Positions 15,001 to 43,584 of a stretch of DNA of 64,000 nucleotides are shown here, piece after piece (within the stretch, counting starts at the first letter, position 1; each line of letters begins with the position of its first letter). Location of the stretch: NCBI RefSeq assembly GCF_030936135.1, contig NC_082602.1:186001-250000 (forward strand), written 5' to 3'. This DNA comes from Gavia stellata. Its lineage: Eukaryota; Chordata; Aves; Gaviiformes; Gaviidae. A model generated the notes under the pieces. It did not search any database. It saw nothing but the letters and a program-made list of their open reading frames with translations, and was not told where the DNA came from. Both the position numbers and the translations under genes were made by a program.

Positions 15001-18000
15001 AGGAAACATGCCTGTTCCTGGCGTGTTCTCCCCCCTCCCTCTTTGCAGAGCTAGATCAGCTAAGTTGCTTTTCATCCATGAGTAGTTGTAGGAGCAGCAG
15101 AATTGGTGCACAGGAGAGGAAGTGGTGGAAGGGAGAAACCACCTCTTGCAGCAGTAGCCCACATTCAGAGCAGTTCAAACTAAACACTTTCTCCACTGCA
15201 AACCCAAGGCTGTATCAGCTATTTGCAAGGTGCTTAAAGTGCACCCTAAGCTGTTGATTAGTCTGGTCTAAAGCTACTCCTCTTAATGAGGAGTGAAGTG
15301 GAGAACAGATTGAGCCTCCTGCTCTTTAGTTTTTGGGACTGTAGCTTAAGGTTTGATATACACAGCCACAAGACACACACGGATCCTGGGGGATGTCTCA
15401 AATTTACCTGACGGTGCTGGATGCTAATGTTCTCTTTTTCCCAGTGCAGCAGGATTAAAGAGCACCTCTCCCCGTATCCTCGGCTGATGCAGGAGTTTCA
15501 AGATGGATAACTCTCCAGCATGCTAGAAATGCTGACTTAAATAAGCAGAAGCAGGTTGCATGATCTCTTGAAACTGTATCGGGGTGATCTGAGAGCAGCT
15601 AAGGGGAAGAAGAGGCCTGGTGAGGGCCCAAAAGCAGAGTTAGAACTGGCTAAACTGCTACGTGTTTCTGACAGACTTTTGATTTAGGACAGTGAAGATT
15701 TGTTCAAGGTGGAACACTTCAGTGTTTGGCTGCTTTTGAAATATTTGAAAGAAGTAACATTTATTTAATGGGAAGAAGAGAAACACTGTCCTTTTTGTTT
15801 GTGATGCAGCCATCTCTTCCTGTTTGCAGAATATCACTGGCAAAAAATGCAGAACAGGAACAAGAATTTCTCAGGCAGTTGTGCAGAAGTACCTATAGTT
15901 ACAAAAATGAAGTTTCATAATTAAGGATACCATGGAAAGAAAACACAGCTGAACCATGTGAAAATTTGAAACTGAAAATAACCTCGAATTGGTATGGTTA
16001 TCTGAGAAGAAAATGCATAATCAGAGGAAAAGAGAGGCAGCTGTTAGGGAAGAGTTGGTTTCCATCACAGAAAGACCATCCCTGTGTTCCAAATGTCGTA
16101 CTTCTATACTAGTTATAGAAGAAGGTGGCAGCTCCAATGTATGAAGTTCAGCAAGGCATAACTTAATTGTAATGCTTTCTTTCTTGAGTCACCTGCTTGT
16201 TGATACATGTATGAATAATTTTCTTCTTTTTAAAGGGAACAGAGAGCCATAGACCTGTACAAGCAATTAAAGACAAGACCTCCAGGTATGGAAGGAGGTG
16301 GTTCGAAGACTGTTTCACACTCATATCCCATGACTAAATTTTCTGAACTCAAACCCAGAAAATACTGCTTAGTGTAGGAGAAGGCAAATGTTTGTATTAA
16401 AGTTAACCAGACTCAAGGGCATAGCTTAAGCTGATTTCTTTTTCTGGCTGAGCCTAGAGCTCTCCCAAATTCCTGTAGTCCTGTTCCTCAGCCCTAGGTT
16501 TATCTTTTGGTTTTCAGTCTTGGAGCATCTGTCCTGAACACGTGCCTGCCTTCTGGCATTCTCTGCCTTTTTTCCTGCCCCCAGTACTATTGCTTCACTC
16601 CCCTCAGACATGGAAAGAACTGTTGTTCCTCTGTCATTGCTCCAACCCAAGGGCAGTCTCTTTTCTCCCTTTCCTCTTCTCTCTTAATGATACTGGCTGG
16701 AGCCCCATGTTTGGGAATTATTATGTTCTGACCATTGTAACTGCTGAGCTGAAAGATTTAGTTACTTGTGCGTTTGGCAACTACCCGCAGTCCTTATTGA
16801 AGCCAGTAGTATCTAGACAGCAAGAGTGGCTGGGATGGTGTATGTTACTGCGGAGGGAAGAGACATTAAGGAAAAGCTGTGCCTAATGAGAGATTGTGAC
16901 AGGTTTTAGGATGTTTCATTGTGTTTCAGTTTGTCTGGCTGCACTTGTTAAGCCAAATCTTTCCTTCACTCTGGGTGTTTGCGTCCAGAGTGGCTCCTCG
17001 CTGAAGAGCACTTTACTAATGTGGTGATTGATGGCCCTTCTAGATCATGCCTACAGTGACAGCACGGACATGGTGAAGATCATTGTGCAGACAGTACAGA
17101 GCCAAGACCGAGTTCTCAAGGAGCTCTTCGGCCATCTCAGGTACTTTATGCAGAAAAAACCCCAAACAAATGCAACTTGCAGCATTTGTAGCTTTGTAGC
17201 AGGAAAGGAGAGGGAAAACCATGGAGATAAGAGCCCAAAAGCTCCATCCACAGGTATACATTTCTCATAGCAATATTAATTCTGCTCCTTTGTGTCTGTG
17301 TTGAATTTCCACTTACTTTTTTAAAACTTACAGCTAATGTGTATAGCTAATAGGGAAGGGGAGGAGAATGCAATGACTTGTACTGTTAGCATCCAAGAGT
17401 TCACTTTAAAATGAGCCAAATTCTGCCAGTGTTTAGGCTGGGATTAAAATCTTAAGGAACAAAAGAGAAAGTGTAACAACTGAGAAGATACCACAGTGCT
17501 TTGCTCATTAATTTATTAATTCTTCAAGTAGCTCAGAAAAAATGGCATTATGCAGATCTTCGTAGTCAGCAAAGCATGATTTAGTTTTATTTTCGTGTGT
17601 GGCTTATGCTTAGTAGATCCCATAAGGAAAGTTGTTAGCTGTGGTATGGTCAGCCCACAGAGACCAACACAGACAAGAGAAGATTAATGAAATACCACGG
17701 TTGAGTTGCTGTTCTGTCCGTTGTCATCAGGATCAATTTTTGCATTTCAAGTAAGAGGAGCTTATATTGTGGGTATTATTAGTAACATCATCTGCCTCCT
17801 TTTTTGGGTCCTAACTGGACTTGGAAAAGTCCAGGGGTCCCTCTAGTCTTGCAGGTTTTGTACCTGCAGATATCACAGTGCTGTGGTAAGAGAAAGGGGT
17901 GTTCTCACAGAATTGTTCTTGAATCCCAAGGTGAGGCTTTCGGTTTTGCCAAAACAGACTGCCACAAAAGCTGGAAAGTAACTTTGTGTTTGGGTTTTTT

Positions 18001-21000
18001 TTACAGCAAGCTCTTGGGCTGTAAGCAGAAGATCATTGACTTGCTTCCAAAGATTGAGGTGGCTCTAAATAACATCAAGGAAGCTGATAACTCAGTGATG
18101 CAAATGCAGGGCAAAAGACAAAGGGAGATATGGCATTTGCTGAAAATTGCTTGTGTAAGTAGCTTTTGGATAATTTGTTTGCTCTTCCTTCCAGTGCAGG
18201 ACCCAGGGGACATCAAATGACTCTCTTCAGAGACCAAAAAGGGATAACTTCCACACAACAGTTGATTTTACTGTAGAGAAGGAAAGTTTGAGATGCTAAA
18301 AGTTGATGCAGGTTTAGGAAGGGGGTAGACAAATTCATGGAAAAGAAGCCCAGCAGAGGAGTCTTTGGTCCCAGTAAGACATCAAACTGCAAATCGCTGG
18401 TGGCTGGAGTACAGTAGACATGCCATGCCGTGAGCCTTGTTCTTACGTTCCCTGAACATCTAGTGTTGGCCACTGTTGGAGGGCGTACGCTGGGATTGGT
18501 GAACTTCAGCCTGACGTATTAAACTTATCATGATTCAAGTGCTGCAAAAGTGAAATAGGTGCTTTCCTGGTTAGTTTAAGGTGGTTTAAGACTACACTGC
18601 TTTTTCTGCATCTGTTATAGTGACTATACAGCTGAAGCGATCTCCTCATTTCCACGTGCTTACATTCACCGTCAGCATAGAAAACACGTATGTCTTTCCC
18701 CTGTCAGGAGAGTTGCTGCTGTGAGTGACTCACGGTTTAGGACATGGCACCACCTCCTAATTCTTCAGTGTAGAAGACATGCCGTGTACAACACGGGTGA
18801 CTTACACCCCGAGACATTTGGTACCAGCTATTTGCAGAACTGTGGAGAGTCGTATCAGCTGACTTGTCAGCCACAGGCATGGCCTAGATTGTGTGCATGT
18901 GTTACAAACAGTGCTTATGTTTAATCGCAAGTCTTGTGTACAAAATAATTAAGCCAGACTAAATTCTTCCTTTGTCCGTCACAGCAGATGAATTTCTTTT
19001 TTCTAGACTCAGAGCTCTTCTCGATCGCTGGTAAGCTCCAGCTTGGAAGGGACAGCCTCAACTCTGGCAGCCACGTGGCTCCTACAGAGCTCCTCAGGGA
19101 ACGTACCTCACCCTCTGTCATCTGTGGCAGCTCTCGAAGATGGGTAAGAGCTGTTGGGAAAGGAGGCCGCTGCAGAGAAGTCAGTGTAGCCATTTTTCTA
19201 TGCATACACTCTGAAATCCTGTCGTCTGCCACCCGAGTCTCCAGTGCTGAGGGGGATGTCTTTACCACATCCCATGCAGTGGTTTTTGGATGTACTGGAC
19301 AGAGAGGGTTTTGGCATACCAGACTGTCTCTGAAGGCAACATTGTTCAACCCCTGACTGGAGTTTCAGTAACTTACCTCTGGCTGTGCCACAGCAAAATG
19401 CAGCAATGAGATTTTGAGCCAAAATGCAGTTTCTTTTCATGCCCAGGTTCTGTTGCACATCCCAGAGAAATCAGGCCATATTTAGTGTTTTTTACAGCTT
19501 CAGTGATTTTAGAAAGTCTTAATTCAAATGGAGGTCTGAAGTCGGGGTCAGTACTAAGCAATCTATCTGGTTCAATATCTGGTGGGTTGTTTGTTTTTTA
19601 TCCTTCCAAAAAACGTTTCAGTAGCTCATATGGTGCTAATGCTCTAAAAAATCGGGAGTTAGGTTGAACTCTGTATTCAGAAACCTCCGCGCTCTGGTCC
19701 TGAGGAAGTTCCACGTACCACTCTCAGCTAAAGCACTGTGCTGTTCATTTAATGCATGTCATGTTACTCTGTTTTGGGGTTGGATTTCATTAAGGCCCCT
19801 CTCTCTCAGCCAGTCCTAGCTGAGCAAGAGAGTTGTCAGGAGCTGAGGGTTTTTTCTCTTTGCTCCATTAGCAATTTTACTTCCAGTCAGCATAACAGAA
19901 GGGAAGGCACCCCTCAAAGACTGCTCAGCCCTCGATCTGCAGCAGTGCTGGTTTTGTGGGGGCTGGGGCAGGGGTTGTGAACATCGACGTCAAACCATTT
20001 GGCCATCTTTTTTTTTTTGGGTGGTCAGGGAAATGCCTAGCTTCTGAAGATACACGTTTTCTAAGTAGGCTTTTGCTGGAAGTCAGTTGATTTTTCTGAA
20101 ACTGCGAGCAACCTTTTCTGCTTCCTCTTTTCTGTCTGCTGCTGCGGGGCAGTTTTCGCCTCTGAGTAATGTGGGGTGATCCCCTTTTAGTAGGTGCTTT
20201 CCTGAGCAGGGTGACTTTGGATCGCCTCAGAGCTTCTCTTTGAATCACGATGGCACCGTACACAGAGTCAAGAGATGTAAACCTTACGGGGAGCAGACAG
20301 TGATTTCAGGCCCCTCGTACTCAGCTCACTTTCTAGATTCCATAAAGACTGAATTTCAGTGTGGTTCGTGCAGTTCCTCTGTAGGGAGGGAGTGCAAATC
20401 CACGCTTCCAGGGTGGGGATCTGCAGGATGCCACCTCAAGGCATGTTTTTGTGCCCGATAAGGTAGCTCCTACAATTGCAGAGAACTCTTACAAATCAGA
20501 TTTTTGGTTTGTTTGGGTTTTGGTTTTTGGGTTTTTTTCCCCAGTGCAGAGACTTTTGACGTTGGTGTTACTTTGTGTTTTAAATCTGTCACCTTATGCC
20601 TTCCCTTCCCTGCAGGGAAAATTTTGTCCATGTCATAGAAGAGAATCTGAATTACCTTGAACTCTTTAGCAGTATTTTGCAGGAGGTGAGACAGGAGCAG
20701 AACAACAGCATGATGGTAAGTCTGTTGATGTATCTCTGAAGACCTGATTTTTAAGAGCCACAGCAGGGTCCTGTGGGTGTGTGGAGAACTCCTTAAGTAG
20801 GGTCATTTGTGATGATGTGAATTGCTGTGGCTGGCATGTGATGTCTATCATCCCTCCCGGACACCGCTAACATGCCGGTCATATGGAAGGTATGGAAGTT
20901 ATGGCAGAAGTGGGGCTTTAGAGAGTCTAAGAAGGCTCTTTGCACAAATTGGTATTTGAAATAGCAAGAAATGAGAAAAATAGATAACAATCATCCAGGC

Positions 21001-22529
21001 ATTTTGATGCAATCTGAAACTCTGTTCCTGAACTACTAATTGAGGCGAGTAAGTTACTGCTCAAAAGAGCCCTGTTACCAGAAGAATGAAGAGCACCACA
21101 GAATACTGGTCTTTTAGAAAAAGAGGCTCTCAGCTGATTTTAGAGGCTGTGTTGTAGAAGCACCTGGATAAATATAATGAGAAAAGGCCAGTTAGGCCTG
21201 TAGATTGACCTGTTTATAATGGAGAAGAGTCAATACAGCTTCTGTTAGTGTGAAATTGTCTCACAAATTTATTGCAGTCCTGTAAAGAAGTCAAAGATCC
21301 ACTGATATGCTGTAATTTGGGTTTTCAAAAAGCTTCTTAAAGGTCTCCTTAGGGATAACTTCCCGTTCTCATGGGTTAAAAAAGTTGAAGCTGTTTACCA
21401 GTTGTAACTGCTGAAATTACAAGGAACGGAGGGTTGGGGAAATGGAGGTGTTGATGAAGTGGAGCTCTTACAACTCGTAAACATTTTAATTCATAAACAT
21501 TTTAATGTTCTAATGTTTATGAATAATAGTAAACAGTGAACTGAGAGTTTACAGGAGTTACTAAGTTATTTGGGATGGTGAAATGAAAACTTATTAGTGG
21601 GAGTTGCAGATGACATTGTAATATCAAGGGATTGAGCAATACGAATGGGGAAATGAAATTGGCTACCGATTAAGGCAAAGTAATTATGTTAGTGGGGAAA
21701 ACAGCCTTAATTATACATACCCTGGTCTTCATCCGTTGGCTGATGAATGCTTTGTTTGTCTCTGTTCAGTTCTGACAGGGTTGCTATCAGTTCTGCAATA
21801 GTCTTCTCTCCTGTCTTGTCTCCTCGCTGTGGCTGGAGATGAGGGAGAAGCCGAATGACTGACTTCTTACCTGTTAATCATCTGTGTCTCTGTCATCTCC
21901 TGTGTCTCATTCCGAGCTGCAGCATCTGTCTCTGACATGTTTTAGCCCAGAAAAATTATTCATTGTTGTGGAATCACGCTCTGCAGATCAGCACCTATTG
22001 TGTTCTGTTTGGTTTCTTTCCCCTTTTCCTTGCATCAGGGGACAGAAGTTAGGCAACGGGAAAGCAGCAGAAAATGGAATTTGTCCTCTTCAATTCACTT
22101 GGGGGGAAAAACAGAGGAAAAAAGAATGAATAAGAACCTTTTCTTTGTTCTTGCATACATTTGACTTGGAGCCTTTCTTTCTTTTTCATTTGTGTTCTTG
22201 GTGTGGTACATCCCACGGTGCACTGGGAACCCCGGCGGCAGTTTTTGTGCAGGCACAAAATGTAATTTCCAAGGCGACTACAGTCTGTGACATGCCTGAG
22301 CACTGCAATAAGTATGGGGGATTTTATATCGGGGGCAAACTGAGCTGTGAAATTGTGAGATTACTTATCAGCTGTTAGATCAGCATCATTCTTTGAGGGG
22401 AGAGAGATGCTGGATACCGAGCGTCCTTTGGTCACCACCTTGGAAATGTACATTCGATAGCCGTTTCCTGCGCTTCAATTGTTTCCTTGCTTCTTCTTTC
22501 AGAGTTTTGATTGGAGCTGGCTAAAATAG
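65..22529 (+). CDS. CHUK: IKK-alpha kinase (CHUK), 17 coding exons, 5' part outside window
   Basis: Serine/threonine kinase of the IKK complex. It is central to non-canonical NF-kB signalling (p100 processing) and also acts in the nucleus. Coding exons, each with AG/GT borders and matching phases: 65-153, 843-932, 1566-1690, 3286-3393, 4959-5094, 6129-6323, 6706-6808, 9123-9246, 10473-10624, 11682-11743, 14024-14133, 16236-16285, 17044-17140, 18007-18154, 19007-19143, 20616-20715, 22503-22529. The first exon enters with two bases of a Gly codon (human residue 129), so about 128 residues lie upstream, probably four exons if the gene has 21 as in human. The joined exons give 616 further residues, the same length as human within a residue or two. 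The HRDLKPEN catalytic loop, the DLG motif and both activation-loop serines (S176 and S180 in human numbering) are intact. No frameshift or premature stop is seen. The C-terminus deviates from human (see the last exon). ERLIN1 follows head-to-tail. Confidence 0.97.
994..1330 (-). mobile_element. CR1 LINE 3'-end fragment, antisense
   Basis: Starts AATCACAGAAG and continues with the decayed 'acctacagaggtcccttgtcc' type text and the 'ggagatcctgcacc' block typical of the complement of avian CR1 3' regions. It lies in the CHUK intron after exon 843-932. The remainder of that intron up to 1565 shows nothing I recognise. Confidence 0.7.
4040..4235 (+). mobile_element. Old CR1 3'-end fragment (sense)
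   Basis: Decayed sequence resembling the last part of CR1 (GAGCAGCCTGCTGTAG, then GACCTCCAGGAGAGCC). It is in the CHUK intron before exon 4959. Identification is tentative because divergence is high. Confidence 0.4.
6129..6808 (+). other. CHUK: CHUK ubiquitin-like domain exons
   Basis: Exons 6129-6323 and 6706-6808 encode the ubiquitin-like domain that follows the kinase domain in IKKs. The first begins [11 protein letters not shown] and ends DGV, the second begins [12 protein letters not shown]. They differ from human by scattered substitutions only. In this family the domain orients substrate and is needed for activity. Confidence 0.92.
8214..8236. repeat. Near-perfect AT-rich palindrome
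   Basis: Arms ATATACCTTT and AAAGGTATAT are separated by three bases. It lies in the CHUK intron between exons 6706-6808 and 9123-9246. Further TATA-rich sequence follows. Confidence 0.8.
9484..10048 (-). mobile_element. CR1 LINE 3'-end fragment, antisense, about 560 bp
   Basis: Clear complement of a CR1 3' region. It reads GGAATGGCTGAGGTTGGCAG, then the GGAGGTCATCCAGTCCAACC block, the CTCTGGGCAACCTGTGCCAG block, and ends with CCTCGACCTGCTGGC and CAGCCCAGGATAG. An open frame of 177 codons on + is a by-product. The element sits in the CHUK intron after exon 9123-9246. A further CR1-like tip (ATCACAGAATGGGCAG) follows near 10109-10125. Confidence 0.9.
10662..10690. repeat. Short tandem repeat, 12-bp unit
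   Basis: About 2.4 copies of GATCCTATAAAG, starting about 37 bases inside the intron after CHUK exon 10473-10624. No function is suggested. Confidence 0.8.
12693..12718. repeat. Perfect 26-bp palindrome
   Basis: TAGAGGTCTTTTT is followed directly by its exact reverse complement, with no spacer. It lies in the CHUK intron between exons 11682-11743 and 14024-14133. Confidence 0.95.
14134..22502 (+). other. CHUK introns of the 3' half: contents
   Basis: Apart from the inverted repeat at 21489 and T-rich tracts near 20010 and 20520, these introns show no recognised repeat or gene. Open frames such as 18921-19349 on the - strand are shadows of exon 19007-19143. Confidence 0.5.
21489..21524. repeat. 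Inverted repeat, 12-bp arms, 12-nt loop
   Basis: ATTCATAAACAT is matched by ATGTTTATGAAT after a 12-base AT-rich loop. It lies in the last CHUK intron, between exons 20616-20715 and 22503-22529. Confidence 0.85.
22503..22529 (+). other. CHUK: CHUK terminal coding exon, NEMO-binding peptide
   Basis: A nine-codon final exon follows a pyrimidine-rich acceptor and reads SFDWSWLK and then TAG. It contains the DWSWL core that docks IKK-alpha onto NEMO/IKK-gamma. Human IKK-alpha and IKK-beta have Leu before DWSWL, here it is Phe. The human terminal Thr-Glu pair is replaced by a single Lys. The tiny exon is easy to miss, but phase (0 to 0) and homology fix it. Confidence 0.9.
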
Positions 22530-23050
22530 CCACAGGAGCCGACGTGCTGCTACCCGCAGAGCGCCTGCGTGCTGAGAGGTGGCTTGGCAGCCTTCCTACG
22601 TGACGAGCTGGAGGGGACTGGTCGATCAATCACCTTGTGTTTTGTAAACCTTAGCGGAGTTGATTACAGAGGTGGTGGTCAGTAGCAGATACACCATTGG
22701 CAGTAACGGACAGCGTTTTACGGCCTGTTGCCTACTTGGGCTTTTAACTAAACAAGTAACCCGCTTCTCGGACATGCACCCACAGCGCCCGCTGCCTTCG
22801 CGTGTGGTGGGTGCTCGGGGGGGCAGCCAGCCACACGTACCCCGCTGAGGGCCCCGTCCCCGCAGAACCTTTCCTGGAAAGAACGGGAGGAGAGCCAAGG
22901 GGGATGGCGGCTGCCTCGGGGCCGGGGCCCTGCCACCCCCCCCGGCCCTCCCGCCGCTTGTCACGACTGCTCACGTGTGTAATATGAATGTATAGATTAT
23001 ATATATTTTAAATAGAATTATCTGCAATAAATGCTGTGGAGAGGCTCTGG
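22530..23050 (+). other. CHUK: CHUK 3' UTR and poly(A) signal
   Basis: After the TAG at 22527-22529 a non-coding stretch of about 500 bases follows. It is GC-rich in the middle and AT-rich at the end. AATAAA is at 23026-23031, with a TGCTGTGG stretch just downstream. This is the first strong poly(A) signal after the stop and I take it as the CHUK 3' end, probably near 23050. The UTR runs into the CpG island that serves ERLIN1. Confidence 0.7.
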
Positions 23051-23765
23051 GTGCTGCCTTGCTGCGGGCCGCTGGGCCTTGGCCCTCACGCCGTTGCCAG
23101 GCAACGGGCTCGGCGGTCCTGCGCGGCGCCGTGACGCCATCGGTAGGCGCCGCGCGCTCCCCGCCCAATCCCGCCCCGCGCGGTGAGGAGGGGGGGCGGT
23201 GCGCCTGCGCGGCGGGGCGGGGCTTCGGCCGCACGTGGGCAGGCGGCGGCGGCAGGTACGGGGCGCGCGGGGTGGGGGGGGGGGGGGCGGCCCCATCCCG
23301 GCTGCGCGCGGGCGCCGTCACCGCCCACGACGCGGCCTGAGGCGCGGGAGCCCCGGGGAAGCAGCCTGAGGGCCGCCGGCCCTCGCAGGGCGGCTGCCGG
23401 CCCCGCCGCGGCGGGTGCGGGCCGCGGCCTTCCTCCGGCGGTGGGGGTCTCGTCAGGCGAAGGTCGCCGTGAGGCTGCGGGGCGGCGTTCTGCCCGCTGC
23501 GGTTAGCGGGAGAGGGCAAGGCGGCCCTGAGGGGAGGGGGAGACGGCGGCCTGAGGTGCGCTGGGCGCTTTGAGGCTGTTCCCGGGCTTTTTGGTCCAAC
23601 AGCTGAGGGGGTTTTCTTGTCGGTAAAGGGGCGGCGGGAACGCCGTCGGAGGGGAGAGGGAGTGAAGCTCTCCATGAGGACCGCGGACAAACGGCGCCCC
23701 ATCCATCGTCCAGGCGACGCGCTGCTCCGGGCGGTGACGGCCCCTGTCCCGCGGGTGATGCGAGG
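22780..23765 (+). promoter_or_regulatory. ERLIN1: CpG island and ERLIN1 promoter / 5' UTR
   Basis: The stretch is very rich in G+C and CpG between the end of CHUK and the ERLIN1 start. It holds a CCAAT box (23165-23169), an NRF1-like GCGCCTGCGC (23201-23210), an adjoining GC box (about 23212-23223), a CACGTG E-box (23232-23237) and a run of 14 G (23274-23287). A consensus-like donor (CAG/GTACGG) at 23255/23256 suggests a non-coding first exon ending there. Its acceptor could be the CAG before 23712, although the pyrimidine tract is weak. It may also be one unspliced 5' UTR. The motif mix is that of a TATA-less housekeeping promoter. Confidence 0.7.

Positions 23766-23769
<4 letters not shown>
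23758..23769 (+). promoter_or_regulatory. Minimal upstream ORF overlapping ERLIN1 start codon
   Basis: An ATG at 23758 opens a frame of three codons (Met-Arg-Gly). Its TGA at 23767-23769 overlaps the presumed ERLIN1 ATG (23766-23768) as ATGA. If the transcript starts upstream of 23758, ribosomes would have to leak past this ATG or reinitiate at the ERLIN1 ATG or the second in-frame ATG at 23772. Confidence 0.5.
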
Positions 23770-41942
<18,173 letters not shown>

Positions 41943-43502
41943 CAGAGGTAGAAAGACACCTGGTACAGCTCAACAGCTAGCCCAGCTGTGAATGGGGATG
42001 TTGCCCTGCGTTGGTGGGGCGGATGCAGCGCATGCGTGGACATCTTGTGTATAGGTGGCAGTTAGGTTGATTTTTTTCTTCTAGCAACACGTTGCAAGTG
42101 CTCTGCCTCTTCCGTTTCTTCCCCTATTAAATTGGTGCTTCCAAATGAGGGATAATCCTGTACTAACATACCTATACTGGAATATTAAAAAGACAGACGC
42201 CAGGAAAGCCTTCCGCAGTAGGTGCAATTATTTAGCAAGCATTACTCTGGAGGTAGGAGATGTGGCTTTGAATGCTGTGTTGCTGCACAGTGCTCATTCC
42301 CCAGTGCTCCTCACTGAGGCCGAGCGAAGAGGTTTCCTTTGTCCTGCCAATGAAGCTTCGCGTTCTGGACTCCGAGGCAGGTTTCTTACCGGCGCTATCT
42401 AACTCTCCTCAAGGACTCCAGCGGAGTGGGCTCTCCTTGGCCAGCGGAGGCTGTGTGTTCCCGCTCAGGGCGAGGCCTGGCGAGGAGTGGTTTGGTGTGG
42501 AATAGCTTATTTGAATAGAATCTGCATAGCCATAATCATCTTCTTTCTTGTAAGCAGTGGCACTAGATAACAACTCAGAGCAAGCAACCTCTAACAGGCT
42601 TCTGTAACTCCCCCTCTCCAAGCAAGAGCCTCATGCTGGCTGCCCGTGACTGACTGTAGTACATTTCAGCTGGGTGGCTGGGTCTCACCTTGCACCCTAA
42701 ACCAGATTTCAGAATGCATGGAGCACCTCCAAGCAGCTGGTTGGGAACAGAGCTGGGAAATCTTGGCTCAGACCCCAGCCTCCCTGTAGGTCTTTTCACC
42801 AGGGAAAGGGGGCTGAATTTCCACTGCTGGCAAAGTGAAGGGGAAGAGAAGAGTGAAGGGACCCAGCTCTGCAGCAGATCAGATGTTTGACACCTCAGCT
42901 GCAAAGTAGGTGAGGCATCACTGCTCCCCAGTACAAAATGCATTGCTCCAAGAAGAAGCGGGACCTGTCTCGTGTGGCCTTAAACAGCCGCAGTGGGGAT
43001 TCTGTCGCCGGTCCTCTCATCACTGGCCAGGCTTTGCTGCGTTGCAGGCCTTTTGACTCACGAGCGGTGCTGGCAGGGATGATCTTTTCTCCTGGTGTGC
43101 ATTGTAACATATCCAACCCCTGCTCCCCATCTGCCACTGCAGGGTGAGAGAAAGAGATGTGCTCGGGGAGAAATCTGATGGTACGATCTGCTTTCCTCTT
43201 TTCTTCTGTCCTCCCCTTTTCCTGTGAGGACGTGCTTTTTTCTAGGACCTGTTTCTCATCGTGTTCTGTGACAGTCCCAGAAGACGATGGCTGGGGAAGG
43301 AACTGGCAAAGGCTTGAGCAGGAACGCTGTTCCTCAGCTGGTAGCACCACAGCATTGTTTGCCTCTGAACCCACTACGTGTGCGGAGACCACCTCTGCTC
43401 CGCCAGCCTGGGATATCCGTATGCTCATCCTGCTTTCCTGTCCCCTCGGGTGCAGCCATGTGCTGCACTCAGCCCTGGCGCGGTTCACCGGATGGGCCGG
43501 TT

Positions 43503-43584
43503 GGTGGTGACACTCCGGGCACTCGGATGGTTGCTGATGGTGTGGTGGTGACACTCCAGGCACTCGGATGGTTGCTGATGGCGT
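43503..43584. repeat. Two-copy tandem duplication, 41-bp period
   Basis: GGTGGTGACACTCC and the following ACTCGGATGGTTGCTGATGG occur twice with one or two differences. It lies in the probable long ERLIN1 3' UTR. Confidence 0.9.

Larger units (their letters stand above)
9123..20715 (+). other. CHUK: CHUK scaffold/dimerisation-domain and linker exons
   Basis: Nine exons (9123-9246 through 20616-20715) encode the long helical scaffold/dimerisation domain and the linker after it. Recognisable blocks are [10 protein letters not shown], the [14 protein letters not shown] helix, [25 protein letters not shown] and [15 protein letters not shown]. The small exon 11682-11743 ends EKASQCAQ where human has a different sequence. 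Exon 19007-19143 is the fast-evolving serine-rich linker. Exon 20616-20715 is also divergent but keeps the IEENLN core. Confidence 0.93.

Noticed and set aside
42895-43563. 222-codon - strand frame in the ERLIN1 3' flank
   Set aside because: It runs through a tandem duplication and shows no conserved motif or splice context.
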